The notes beneath the pieces were generated by a model, which was not told where the DNA came from, did not search any database, and saw nothing but the letters and a program-made list of their open reading frames with translations. Made by a program: the position numbers and the translations under genes. Shown here one piece after another: positions 31,201-44,210 of a DNA stretch of 64,000 nt (within the stretch, counting starts at the first letter, position 1; each line of letters begins with the position of its first letter). Source of the DNA: Mytilus trossulus (lineage: Eukaryota > Mollusca > Bivalvia > Mytilida > Mytilidae). Location of the stretch: positions 38,338,566 to 38,402,565 of the forward strand of contig NC_086375.1 in assembly GCF_036588685.1 (NCBI RefSeq), in the 5' to 3' direction.

Positions 31201-32169
31201 TTAAATTTATTACCTATTATCCATAGTGCTAAACAATTAATGCAGAACCCAGTTAGAATTTTCACACCAAAGATTATTTTTATATGCACATAATTTCTGC
31301 TGTACTAAAGATACTTTTTCTAATGAATTTTGAATTTAACAAAACTTTTTTCAAGTATGAGTGATAAATAAAAATATATTTTTTTTTATAAAATTCAGAG
31401 TTTAATAAATAAGTTATATATTGATTATGTACTTGTGAATTCTGTTTGATGAAATATTTAAAATCATCCTGTTGACATCAATAACATAAATAACTCTGGA
31501 AATATCAAAGTTTGTCTTTGTAAATACTTTAATTAAAGTCTGACATTTAAATATATATAATTTCCAATTGAAAAAGGGCTTTTCTGTCATATAGAGTTAG
31601 TTTTGAACATAGATACCTGTATTAACATATTCTATTCATTAAATCATATCAAACTTGAATCCTAACCAATTGGTGGTCGTTGGATTTTAAATCTTTAACA
31701 TTTCTAATCTTGTAACAGTAATATTGTTTCTGAAAGATATTTTTTTCCATTTTACACCCGTTGATATTTTTACAAATATTTAATTAAATCAGTCGTAAAC
31801 CATTTGTAAGTCAACAAAAGCGGAATCTATTTGTTCGTAGATTTGCACTAGGCTTGGTATTCGTTGAGTATTTGATTGTTTTATCAATAATTGAAAACCA
31901 AATATGATAAAGTGGTGATATTGTATATACCAACAGGGAGAAAAATAAGAATGTATGGAGGTACTAGAATGGTTTGACAAGCAGAAAACTTGTGAAGGGA
32001 TTAACCTGACCAGTACAGAAAAGGTAGGAATTTTTCTTTTCTCTCTCATCATAAATAAATTAATGTGTTTAGGAAACAATCTCAATCTTATATTGTATGG
32101 AAAGATCTTCAATTTAAAAAAAAAACTTTATTCTCATTTAAAGTTTACATGTTTTATTAAAGTTTGTTT
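31201..32169. other. Intergenic; one weak exon candidate at 31955-32023
   Basis: Mostly AT-rich and non-coding. ATG at 31955 opens 23 codons (MEVLEWFDKQKTCEGINL and on), ending at AAG before GTAGGA, a possible donor. An in-frame stop lies just upstream, as expected of a first coding exon, but no partner exon was found. Confidence 0.25.
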
Positions 32170-32171
32170 TT

Positions 32172-32626
32172 ATGCCCCACCTACAATAGTAGAGGGGCAT
32201 TATGTTTTCTGGTCTGTGGCTCGTTCGTTCATCCATCTGTGCGTCCGTCTGTCCGTTCAGGTTACAAGTTTTTGGTCAAGGTAGTTTTTGATGAAGCTGA
32301 AATCCAATCAACTTGAAACTTAGTACACTTCTTGCTTATGATATGATCTTTCTAATTTTAAAGCCAAATTAGACTTTTGACCCCAATTTCACAGTCCACT
32401 GAACATAGAAAATGAAAGTGGGAATTTCAGGTTAAAGTTTTTGGTCAAGGTAGTTTTTGATAAAATTGAAGTCCAATCAACTTGAAACTTAGTACATATG
32501 TTCCCTATAGTATAATCTTTCTTATTTTAATGCCAAATTAGATTATTACCCAATTTCACGGTCCATGGAACATGTAAAAGGATAGTGCGAGTGGGCATCC
32601 ATGTACTTTGGACACATTCTTGTTAT
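32172..32626 (+). repeat. Dispersed repeat family C, near-complete copy
   Basis: Head hairpin ATGCCCC-AC-CTAC-AATA-GTAG-A-GGGGCAT (32172-32200), then TTCTGGTCTGTGG and a CGTCCGTCTGTCCG tract, then two internal units each with TTTTTGGTCAAGGTAGTTTT, CCAATCAACTTGAAACTTAG and ATTTCAC(A/G)GTCCA. It ends near GTGGGCATCCATGTACTTTG and GACACATTCTTGT. Non-coding. A head fragment lies at 13564. Confidence 0.8.
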
Positions 32627-32714
32627 TTTCTTAAAACAATATGCTAGAACCATTTTCACTACACATCCTTGTGATATTTTGTCTTCATTGGCAAGTGTGT
32701 TTCTATATATTGAA

Positions 32715-33260
32715 AAGAAGATGAGGTACGATTGTCAATGAAACAACTCTCTAGAAAAGACCACATGAAACAAAATTAACAACTATAGGTCGCTTTATGG
32801 CCTTCAACAATGACCAAAGCTGATACCATTCTGTCTGTTTCCAATCTTTAAGATGTCTCTTGAGAGAACCTTACAAATGAATGGTATCTAAACTCACAGA
32901 TATATTTTTATGAACTGTTAAAACAAACTTGGGTAATAATGGTTAAAGTGAAATTAAAACATGGCAGCTGTGTCCAAAAATAGCAATGAAATAGAGATAG
33001 AGGTTACCAATAAATAGTTAAACTCATTAGTAGAAGACAATTTACTGAGGGTAAAGTTTGCCTGCCTTGATGTTCAAGAGACCTGCAGTAGCTCGCCTGT
33101 GTCTAACGTGCGACTCCTCGATGAAAAATTTAGGCATGTCAAAAATTGTCTACAAAACACAACACAGGAAAACTTATGACTGGGCAGTATGAACCCCAAC
33201 ACAAACACAAATTTTCAAAGTGATGACTTCAACTTCACCACTTGGAACCCTTGATTTATT
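32715..33260 (+). repeat. SINE-like repeat family S and related fragment
   Basis: GATGAGGTACGATTGTCAAT, ACAACTCTC and TATGGCCTTCAACAATGACC match family S. The following part (CAAGAGACCTGCAGTAGC, CAACACAGGAAAACTTATGA) resembles 36240-36330 and is another dispersed repeat. Confidence 0.5.
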
Positions 33261-33540
33261 ACTATCTAACTTAAATATTGAGTTTTTCTGACTGCTATTA
33301 ATGTAACCCAAACCTCATTGTGGTTGATATCCAGAAGATTTGTCAACTATCCAAAAATCTATATTTGAACCTAATTACAGTGAAACTGGCATAGCTTTGT
33401 AAGAAGAACTTTACAAATCGTCATGTATTACTTTCTCAAACATATCACTTCTCATCTTTAAATAGTTGACTTAATATATGATTCTACTCCTTTAGGTTCA
33501 TTAATCAGGTTAAGGATAATGTTTAAGGAAGACATAAGTT

Positions 33541-34630
33541 TAAGTTTTTGTCGAGCCTGCGACTTTAGTTGCAGAAAGCTCAACATAGGGATGTGTTCCG
33601 GCAGTGACTGTGTTAACTAACTTCTTAAAAGCTTTATATTTTAAAAGATGGAAGACCTGAATGCTTCATACTTTGTATATAGATGTCTTATGTTGCATAG
33701 TTTCTGTCAGTCACATCACTGTCCTTGACCTCATTTTCATGGTTTAATGACTACTTAAAAAAAAAATTAAGATTATTTGTAATGTTAATTTCTCTCTTAT
33801 TATGAGTAATAGGATAACTATATTTGGTATGTACATACCTTGCAAGGTCCTCATGCCTTTCATTTATTTTCATTTAACTTCAAACTCATTTCATGAATCA
33901 GTGAACAAGGTTAATTTTTGGTGGTCAAGTACATAATCTCAGATATTATAAGCAATTGGTCTAGTATATTTGGTGTATGGAAGAGGTGTAAGGTGTACAT
34001 GTCCAACTGGCAGGTGTCATCTGACCTTGACCTCATTTTCATGGTTCAGTGGTTATAGTAAGGGTTTTGTTTTTTGGTCTGTTTTTCTTTTACTGGATGA
34101 AATAGTGTACTATATTTGGTATATGGAATGATTGTAAGCTGTTTATGTGTAGTGGGTAGGTGTCATCTGACCTTGACCTTATTTTCATGGTTCAGTGGTC
34201 AAAGATAAGTTTTTGATTTTTGTTTTTTTGTCTAACAAAATATGCTATAAGTCAACTATATTTGGTGTACAGAAATATTTTATGATGTACAAGTCAGCCT
34301 CAGAAGGGTTTATTTGACTTGACCTCATTTTCACAGTTCATTGCTCAGTGTTAAGTTTTTGTGTTTTGGTCTGTTTTTTTCTGAAACTATAAGCAATAGG
34401 TCAACTATATTTGTTGTATGGAAGGATTATAAGCTTTAAATGTCTGTCTGGCAGGTATTATCTGACCTTGACCTCATTTTGGGGGTTAATTAGTTAATGT
34501 TGAGTTTTCATGGTTAATTTTGTTTCTTAGATACAATAAGCAATAGTTCAAATATATTTAATTCATAGATTGATAGTAAGGTGTACATGTCTTTCTCATT
34601 TGGTTTATCTGATTACAAGGACATTTAATA
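33541..34630 (+). repeat. Family B repeat: head hairpin plus diverged tandem units of about 145 bp
   Basis: Starts with a hairpin-forming GAGCCTGCGAC-TTTA-GTTGCAGAAAGCTC (33553-33581). About five units follow, marked by TGACCTTGACCTCATTTTCA (near 33720, 34022, 34170, 34316, 34460) and CAACTATATTTGGTRTAYGG-type blocks. Units are strongly diverged. Non-coding. Confidence 0.75.
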
Positions 34631-34889
34631 AAATAGGGAGGAGTTTACCATAGAACCCTATTTTATTTTATTTTCAAATGATTATGACTTCAGAACAGTT
34701 AGTGATAGACACATGGGGTCTTCAGTAATGACCAAAGGTACATATGGCCTTCTTCAAGGTATAATGTCAATGGTCACTTATGACCTTCATCTTTGACCTT
34801 GAGCATTTTTTTCAATTTACAAAAAAGTCTTCAAATATTGGAGAATCTAAAGAATTGAAAAAGTTATACATGACAAAATATATCGAGAG

Positions 34890-35480
34890 TCATAATGATA
34901 ATGTTCAAATATCTAGAAAATGGTGAGATCCCAATTCATAAGGCAGATATATTCCTGTTCTTCATGACAAAATGATATACAAAGTGAGTCCCCAGGGATC
35001 ATCCTCACCCCTATCACTTGAGAATGTTTGAATATCTTGTAAATGGTCATAACTGCTACCCCTTACACCAAAAATATTCCTGCATGTTTGTTATGTCAAG
35101 ATAATTTGAACTATATACAGAGTTAGTCCCAAGGAGTCATTTCCACCCTAGTCATTTAAATTTGTTCGAATATCTCGAAATGGTGGATATTCCCACCCCT
35201 AAACCATGGATATTCTTGTTTATAAGCAAATATGATTTGAATGATATACATGATAAGCTCCAAGGGGTCACCTGCACCCCTATCATTTAAATATGTTCTT
35301 ATATCTTATAAATCATGTTACAATCCTCATCCCTTATCCAAATAAATGTTCTGATTATCATGCCAATATAATTTGAATGATATACAGTGTGAGTCCCAAA
35401 GTGTCATCTCTATCCCCTGTATTTTGAATCTTGTAAATGGTTATGATCCCCACCCCTATGGCTAAGCCATATAATTTATG
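34890..35480 (+). repeat. Diverged tandem array, about 130-bp units
   Basis: Four to five units share GTT(C/T)NAATATCT, AATGGTNATGAT, CCCACCCCTA, ATTTGAATGATATACA and AGTCCCAAGGGGTCAT; unit starts are near 34905, 35025, 35165, 35294 and 35424. No coding potential. Confidence 0.65.
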
Positions 35481-35519
35481 CAAGATCTATGAATAATTTG
35501 TAGAGTTTGACCTGTTTTG

Positions 35520-38500
35520 GGAGACTTTGTAGCAGCTTCCTGTTAGTGTTACAATCATTTCTTATTTTAGTTGAATTTTGAATTTATTCATTTATTTCTG
35601 TTTTTATCAAATTTATCATGTTTATATCAACAATATTTTGTATGAACCTGAGTTTTTGCAAAAAACATATATTAGATTGACAACTTGATTACAAAAGAAC
35701 AGATATTTTTTTTTGCAGTTTCTGATGTAATAAACTGCCATTGCAATATTTATTACATTTGCACAAACCAAGTTAGTTTAATATCAACGGATGAAATTGG
35801 CAATTAAACTCAGACACAGGGGACAGTCTCACATTGAAGTGAATCAAACTTTAAAATTACTTTTGGCATTTTTCTCTTTTTAAAAGTTCTGCTAACTGTT
35901 TTGTTTAGTTGTTCTAAGATTTTTTTAATACCATTTTCTACTGTACATAAACTTTTGCAAAAAATCATAAATAATCAGAGATGGTCCGAAGGTTTTAACT
36001 ATTAAAATTTTGCAAAGGATTGTTGACACTATTTTGGTATTTTGAAATAGAGATATAAGTTAGGACCAGCAGATTCACTTCAAAGGTCATCTGGAAAGAT
36101 TTGGAAAACTCTGAATTCTAAGCATTTGAAAAAAATTAATTACTTTTAAAAAAAATTACCCACCAAAACTCTTGATAGAGAAAAAAGATACCAGAGGGAA
36201 ATTCAAACTAATTAGTTGAAAAATAAACTGACAAGGCCATGGCTGAAAATTAAAAAAAAATTAACAGATAAACAAATGTACACAATACACAACATAGAAA
36301 ACTAAAGACTGAGCTACACGAACCCCTAGAAAAATTCGGGGTGATCTAAACATAGAGTGGGTTAAAATATTTGAAAACCTTTGAAATAACCTTGGTCACA
36401 ATACATTAAGGACATAAGTGGAAATCTATATAAAGTTAACAATCTGACAACCACTGCTGTGCTGTAACTGGGTTTTCTTGTTCATCGGTCAAAACTCTTC
36501 AGACAGTCAACATTTATCATATTTTTTGTTTGCACTTGCCTTAAGTACTTTTTTTCTGGACAATTATGATGTAAACTGAAAAGGAGTTGATTTTTCACAT
36601 TTTACCATGCTATAGAAACGGGATAGAAACACTATATTGAAATATTCATTTATAGGTTTTGATTTAAACAATTTTACTTTGCCACTTTGAAGTTCGCTGA
36701 CCATACTTGAAGTGATAAAGTAGCTTATATTGCTCAAAGTATTCACTGAATTCATTGCCAGTCTTTTACAAAATTTTCTTTTTTTCATTTCTTCTAAAAG
36801 TCATATTGATTAAATTATGAACTTATAGCCTTCAGAAGAATCTAATTGAAATTTTTATATGTGAAAGGTACATTCTATTCATACTATTCATGTTCTTGGT
36901 TCTAATTATTCATATTCATATCTTTTTATTTTGTATAAAGTAATCAGGCCATTTTTGCAAGGATGATCTTTTATAAAATGTAATGATATGGTTCTTTACA
37001 AACTGTGTATCATGGTTTTGGCCTTAGAATGAACTTTTTAATTTTTACTACGTTTTTGTCTGTGTGTATGGCGAAAAAAAGGGGGATCTTTCATGGACTT
37101 GTACAATGCTTTTAATTTAACAGCGAAATGTTGGTGTAGAAAACAGCATATTTTTAATGTTTGCTTGATTGTCTAGTTTCTTACAGACATCAAACTTACT
37201 TCTTTGCAATTATTAGAGTGTAAGGAAAAGTATAATAATGATAGAAAGTTTATATGAACATTAATTATATTTAGGATGTCTTCATACCTGCTAACTTTTT
37301 AAAATGCCCATGGGGGATTTACTTCCCAGATGGTTCTTATAAATGTACAAAACCTTCAAGGGGGCCTTTAAATATATTTTAATGTTGTTTTTTGGCTTCT
37401 TCATACTTTTACAAGCCTAAAACCATTGTAAAATTCATAGTTTTGTTTAAAATTGTGTACAAAATTGCTCTTTAAAAATGTCCAGGTATGTGATTTTTCA
37501 GTCATGAAAAAAAATTCAAAGCAAAAAACACATTATACTCTTCCTTTGCTTTGGATTCTGCCAAGTGAAAAAGGATTTTATGTCATGTACTATTTGAAAA
37601 CAGCTGATTCAAACTTGGTGTTAGATATTAAACAACATTTTAAGTGTGAACCATTTACTTTGCATTAAGTTGAATAATGATGACCAGTTAATTTGAACAA
37701 GCTTAAAAATAAGATATTGTCGGGAGTTTTTTTTGTTTAAAACCTGTTTGTTTAGAAATATCAATAGATCTTCTATTGTGTTAATTGCAACGTTAATATT
37801 GGTGTGTAGGATGATGTGAAGCTGGACCGCTATCAATTTCCTATCAAATAACAATTTTCACTTACGTAGAAACTTTTTTAATATTGAAAAATCATTATTC
37901 AAGATAGTTTTTTAATGATTAAACATTGATCCTGATCGTACCGGGTAGAATGTCCGCAATAAATTACTATTCTACAGAGAACAATATCCTGCAGTTCAGT
38001 AAAAGCCAATCTAGTTCACTTTTCTATAATATATAATGGCTGATTATAATACTTGTATGAGCAGTATAATAGAAATAAGTTGCTTCATATTGAACATGCA
38101 GTGCTCTGTTTTTTTAAACAGAAAAATAACATTTTTTCATTGACAGAGCACTTGAAACTGTTTATGTAAATTGCTATTTAATTCTATATAAAGGCAAACA
38201 ATAGTTAAATTAATTTCAATAAAGATGATAAAGAAAAGAAATGTGCATATATTTTTCATCAATATAACTAGTATTTTTTCTAAGTAGAAGTGGATGGGGC
38301 ATATAGAGTTAGCAGTAGTCTTGTTTGCTTCCTTTGTTTCAGATTTGTGATGTAGCAAAACGTGCTGAAAATAGTGTAAACACCAACAATTGATCAATCA
38401 TTCTGTTCAGAACATCTTGCTATTGGAAAATATATAGATGAATATATTTTGTCTGATCATTTTAAATTGATGATGCTCAAGCTCTTGCAGCCAATAAAAC

Positions 38501-38840
38501 CCTGTTAAGAAGTACAAATAAAATGTTGGTTACAATTTACTTGACTTTAGCTCAGCCATTTGGCCTGGACAATAAGCAGCATATTTACATATTACTTGAC
38601 TTTGTTTTGGTCCTAAATATGAATATTATATTTGCCACTGAACATTAAGCAACATAATGAAACATATAATGTGTCAATGTGGTTTAAATTTCATCTGGGA
38701 AATACTATAAGATTGACATCACTGAGATATGTAGTGTTTAGTGTACAGCATGGACATTATCATACAGAAGATTAAGGAAGACATTTGTTCTTGTAAAAGC
38801 TCTAGCCTCTTAGGCTTCCAGGAGTCTTTAATTGAAATAT
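35520..38840. other. Intergenic, no gene seen
   Basis: AT-rich with stops in all frames. A repeat fragment at 36240-36330 (GATAAACAAATGTACACAAT, ACACAACATAGAAAACTAAA) is the only recognisable content. Open frames of 60-86 codons lack any motif. Confidence 0.45.
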
Positions 38841-38849
38841 TGAATATAG

Positions 38850-39180
38850 ATAAAAAAAAATAAAAAAATATGGTATGACTGCCAATAAGACAACTCTCCA
38901 TCCAAGTCAAAATTTGTGTAAACCAGTATATGTCAAAGTATGGCCTTTAACTGTATGACTTGGCTCACACAAGCGTTTAAGGGCCCCAAAAATGACCAGT
39001 GGAAAAACATTTAAACAAGAAAATCAACCGTCTAATCTAAATAAAAAAAAAGAGAAACAATTGTGAACCACACCAACAAATGACAACCACTGAACAACAG
39101 GTTCAAGACTTGGGACAGGTGCAAACAAATGCAGCAGGCTTTAATGTTTCAACAGGCTCTACCCTAACATAGAATTAGAC
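38850..39180 (+). repeat. SINE-like repeat family S, long copy
   Basis: From ATATGGTATGACTGCCAATA and GACAACTCTCCATCCAAGTC through CTTGGCTCACACAAGCGTTT to AACCACACCAACAAATGACA. It parallels 61245-61520 over its whole length. Confidence 0.7.
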
Positions 39181-42100
39181 ACACTATAAAATATCAATTG
39201 AAATATTGTGTATGTACAATTTGAAAAGTTATCAGATTTCGAAAAAGTAGTTTGTAATACATTCTTTAATATTGAAATATCTTGCCAAGCTTGACTAGAG
39301 CAAGGTATAGAAATAATTAGGGGGAAAAGGGGGGGGGGGGTGGAATTTTTAACTTACATATTAAGTGTGTAAGGAGGGAGCCTTAAGTTTAAGGCCTGTG
39401 TGTTCATAATGCAACACCCACTGCATTTCAAGATCATTTGCAACAATTAAGTCTTTCAAAGGTCAGTAGGTAATGTGTTGCAAGACAAACTTTTTGCCCC
39501 CAATCCATGCAAAATTACCCATTTTGATTAGGCATGAAATATTTGCTACTAGACATGAAAACACAATTAATCAATTAGAATATCAAAATATATGTATTAT
39601 TGAAAACATTTTTAAAGATTATATTTGATAAGTGTTTGGGGACCTTGGGCGTAATTTGAGATAGATATTTATTAAATGGTTTTGCGTTATCTGTTAAAGA
39701 CCAGTGTATATATTGTGCTACTGGTGAAAGAATTTTAAACTGTCATTTTATTAAATGTGTTGAAATTTTTTGATAATATATTAGTACTTGATTTTTGTGA
39801 TTTTTATCTTGTAGTACCCAAATATTTGAAGAGGACCGCTCCTACCTAGAACGATATCAATTTCAAGGGTACACTTTCAATAGAAAGTAGGTATTAATTT
39901 AAATATTACTTCAATCTGAGATAAATACCCCTATTTGATCATGATTTTTTTTCACTACTGTGTTTTATTTTAGAAGATAATGATGGACGTGTTGTCATTG
40001 TTGATAAATATCGGTATTCAGTACGAATTTCTATATGGAAGCTTGTATATTCTGCTTGAATAGTAATTTAAAATCCTATTTTCGGTTACAGCTTAATTTT
40101 GGTTAGACAATGAATTTAGACGAGTTGGTTAAATGGAGTCGACCACAGTTCAGTAAATATATATAAGTATATACCTATATTGTATAGGATTCTTCATAAG
40201 TTTTTTAACTTTTATCAGTGACAAACAATGAAGCACAAAAGGACTTTTAATCATTTCTCCTTTCATACGTGTGAGGCTTTTGTGTATTGCAGAAAATGGT
40301 AGAAAAAGTAATTACTGCAGTTTGTAATAATGGGACTAATAATAAACAGAAGTTATTACCAGAAGAATAGAAAAGGTTTTGTCTGTTGTCTTTATGGAAA
40401 GCTATGGTAAGTCAAATACATATCTTATTTATAAAACAATATTTCAAAGTTCAAATTTATCCTTTTTATAAAACTATAAAGTTCTAAGAAACACATGAAA
40501 TTAATTTATTTCTATAATTTCTGTAGTTTATATTTAAACATAGATAACTATGGATTCACTTTTTTAGTGGGTACCAATTTTGTGGATTGAGGAAACTTGA
40601 AATTTTAGATATTTGATTTTACAAGTTTACTAGAACTATACAAGCCTTCACAATATTTCAACTTTGTCATACCACAAAATCCACAAAAAATGTCCCTCAA
40701 TCTGAATAAATGAAGGTATATGATATAATAGCTAGCCAATTATAATTATCATTATATTTGCATTTATGTCAGTAAAGAGAAAAAAAATCTTTCAATTCAT
40801 TTTCGGCAGATGAATTTGTATCCATTTAAGAGAATATACCTTAAATAGAAATTTAGTCACATTTCATATTATATTCCGATATAAAGTCATGTATTTACTA
40901 TTTTAAAATATTAAATAAACTTATACACACAATATCTTTGTGCATGAAGAAGCTCACTAATTTGGTAATGACTTCTGACATCCAATGCAACACAAAGTGA
41001 TTTTTTGAACATTTTCCAAATGGAATAATGTAATTTTAAAACATTTTAATAAGGCAAGACAATGGGTTTTCTGTTATTTTAAGATTTTAAGAAGTTATAC
41101 ACTTTTGCTCTTTTCAAGGTAAATTTTCATAAAAAATAAAAAAAACGTATTAAGAGGGGGTTCGGAGGGTTCATGATCCCAAAATTTTGGGCTTAAAAAC
41201 ATGAGATTCCAAGGTCCTGAATTTAAAGGTCCTGTCCCCTCTCTATTAACCTGTTTCTAAGCCTTGTACTTTTTTTAATCCTTGTCAATGTATTATTATT
41301 CACTGTTGCAAAATTAAAGTGAAAGTGTCCAACTGTTTACTCTTACAATATGAATCAAGACTGATGTCATTAAGCTTTATATCCAATGTTATATGTATAT
41401 ATATAACTTAGTAAAAAGGATGAAAGGGGAAAAATCAGAGAAGGGCAAATTTTAGAATTGTCATTTTGAGTTTGATTTTTAAATCTTTTTAACTAAGGAA
41501 GGACAGTCAACTGATTTAAGTATATGTTAAGTCTTATTCAAAATAGATTAAATTTCATTAATACAAAATAAAAATTGCTCTTCATTTTACATTGCTTATC
41601 CTGGTGCCTTTGTTCTTTTACAATACCAATTGCTTAAATTTGTTACCAAATTGCTTTTGAAATCACCTAACTTATCTTAGGTGTAGAGGCACTCATTCAC
41701 TTGACTCTTTTTTTGCCCAATATAATGTTTGATGCATTGATGTTTAATTTGACATTTTCAATGTTGTAAGATTTAGAATTTTAAAATTTTATTATTAGAA
41801 CTGGATGTGTTTGTCTGCAATTACATTATGTTGTAATAGCATTCACAGACCACGCATTGTTAGAATGAAGCATTATTTGTTCGGTACTTACAAAATGTAC
41901 ATCATTTTATAAAATATGTATTACAATCCTCACGTCATACAAAATGTGCTACATGTTGACAATACAAACTTAACTTTTGTTTACTATCCTCTTCAATACT
42001 AAAAGCCATGAATTTTATATTGAATTTCTGAAATATCTGATTATTTATTAAAAAAACACATATGCTCGAACAAAAGTATTTGGAGAGTTAAAGTATTGTT

Positions 42101-42580
42101 ACAATTTGATATATGAACAGCGACAAATAGAAATTGATGTTATGCAAAGGAAAACCATCTTTCAACTTGTTAGTGTTGAAAAAATCTCTGCAATTAGTCT
42201 GTAACAGTTTAATAATTGAATTTGATAGCTAGAAGAACCCTACAAAATAGAACAAACTCATCGAGAAGACTTTTCTTTTGCAATTTATTGTTCCAAAATC
42301 AATCAAAGTCTTTTACAGGTATGATGTACATGTAGAAGTACACTTGCATAAGGTTGATTTCTATCCGCCACAGCTTTCATTCTAAATATAACATATATTA
42401 TGGTAAATTGGTCTCCAATTTGATGGGGAGAGTAAGCTTGATGCAGGGAATATATCCAAGTCAAAATTACTGTATGTGTCTAGTGTATCCCAAACTGTCT
42501 AACCGACAAAATGTCAGACAAAAAATCATTCTGTCAGACAGAACTTTTACAATTTTTTAGTTGAATATATAGTAGAAAAG
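39181..42580. other. Intergenic, no gene seen
   Basis: AT-rich. Poly-purine (G) run near 39333. Possible acceptors near 39973 and 40292 precede short open frames without partners. 40550-40700 holds a fragment of the repeat seen at 7559 and 11648. Confidence 0.4.
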
Positions 42581-42581
42581 T

Positions 42582-42705
42582 TCAAATTATATAAAGTAGA
42601 AAAGTTCAAATTAATTTTTTTTCGGTCAGACAAACTCTTATAAAGTTTTGGTCAGACAAACTCTTATAAAGTTTCTGTCAGACAAACTCTAAAATAGTTT
42701 GGCAC
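42582..42705 (+). repeat. Short tandem repeats: AGTAGAAAAGTTCAAATTA x2 and 26-bp unit x3
   Basis: GTAGAAAAGTTCAAATTA occurs twice. GGTCAGACAAACTCTTATAA (unit of 26 bases with AGTTTT) then occurs at 42624, 42650 and, degenerate, 42675. Confidence 0.75.
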
Positions 42706-43092
42706 AGACTGTGTAGGATACATTTTTGTATTCATAAAATTAAGATTCCATTTATTATTTTAATGATTCCAATTTTGACTAAGCATATTTTGTTTAAGAA
42801 GTTGAATGTCTTGACTCTTATTATATATTTTATTTGATTTAACGATTTTATTGATTGGGATCATATAAACTGATCACACCTTAGATAAACTATTTTATTT
42901 TGTGTCCTATTTAATTGTATATTGTTTATTTCACCTTGATGACCTGAGTGATAAATAATTTGAAAAGAATTGACTTGGAGGAATACAAAAATTGACTTGT
43001 ATTTAATACCATTTAATATAATAATGTTTTTCTTTGACATGACATTTTATAGCGTGTCATGAAAGATCTATAATAAAGTGTTGATAATAACT

Positions 43093-43453
43093 TCTCCGTA
43101 GTTACCTTGACCAATTAGACAAATGTCTTTAGTCTCCGTAGTTACCTTGACCAATTAGACAAATGTCTTTAGTCTCCGTAGTTACCTTGACCAATTAGAC
43201 AAATGTCTTTAGTCTCCGTAGTTACCTTGACCAATTAGACAAATGTCTTTAGTCTCCGTAGTTACCTTGACCAATTAGACAAATGTCTTTAGTCTCCGTA
43301 GTTACCTTGACCAATTAGACAAATGTCTTTAGTCTCCGTAGTTACCTTGACCAATTAGACAAATGTCTTTAGTGTCCGTAGTTACCTTGACCAATTAGAC
43401 AAATGTCTTTAGTGTCCGTAGTTACCTTGACCAATTAGACAAATGTCTTTAGT
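43093..43453 (+). repeat. Minisatellite, 40-bp unit, nine copies
   Basis: GTTACCTTGACCAATTAGAC plus AAATGTCTTTAGTCTCCGTA repeats with exact 40-base spacing from 43101 to 43421. Units are identical except that the last junctions read AGTGT instead of AGTCT. Each unit holds the inverted repeat AGACA-AA-TGTCT. Confidence 0.95.
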
Positions 43454-43739
43454 GTATTCTTTGGCATTTGAATGAAATATTTAAATAGTTAATCATTGTT
43501 TAGAAATGAAAAAGAAAACATATTAGGTTAATGATATTTAGTTAAAAATTTTGTTGTTCTTGAATGTCTAAAAATAATGATGTTCTTCATGCTCGAGACC
43601 ATATGAACAGTATTCTATGCATTCTATTTTCTGTCATTGTCTTTTTTGGAAAAAAATATCTATCCCTAGTTTCCTCTGTAAGCCCCCCCCCTTCCAAAAA
43701 AAAAAACCCAATGACCCTGTCTAAGTGAAACTAAGGGGT

Positions 43740-44210
43740 AAGATACCAGTTTTGTTGATTATCTGGAAAATGGCATAGAAAAAAATCTGACGCGGCAAAA
43801 ATTGGTTAGAATTTTTAAATCGACCTTGTCCTCTTGTCTGCCTATGTTTAAACTATCTGACAACTTTTTATAGGAGTTATTGCCCTTAAATTATAAATTT
43901 TACTAAATTCTTTTACTCTTTGCTCTTATCTTGAAAACTATTATGGAGATAACTTTAAAAGTTGTAATAATGATTAGCTAAACAAAATGAACAAAAAAAC
44001 GATTTAGTCATGAAATATAGTTTAGTCTCAAACATTGTAGACTAAAATATATTCCATGACTAAAATCTTTTTTTAAGTTTTACCCTTGTCCGTCTGTCTG
44101 TATGTATGTCCCAAAATTGGGAGTGTTAAAGTATTGTTTCAATATCCAGATTTGCAGCATAAATATGCTCTTTCATTTGTCTTTAGAGCATCTAGTTTTT
44201 AGTTTCATAT
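43740..44210 (+). repeat. Diverged member of family A or a related family
   Basis: Contains AAAAATCTGACGCGGCAAAA, TAGGAGTTATTGCCCTTAAA, TTATCTTGAAAACTATTATG and an end TTTAGAGCATCTAG, each a diverged counterpart of a family A block in the same order. A second head-like tract (CTTGTCCGTCTGTCTGTATG) lies at about 44087. Confidence 0.5.

Noticed and set aside
32172..32284. Reading of the family C head as the end of a coding ORF
   Set aside because: The hairpin and CGTCCG tract are repeat structure; the frame is accidental.
39973..40372. Possible acceptors at 39973 and 40292 followed by short open frames
   Set aside because: Short, no donor or partner exon, composition as in non-coding flanks.
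43093..43453. Regular direct repeats resembling a CRISPR array
   Set aside because: No spacers: the 40-bp units are contiguous and identical, and the DNA is eukaryotic.
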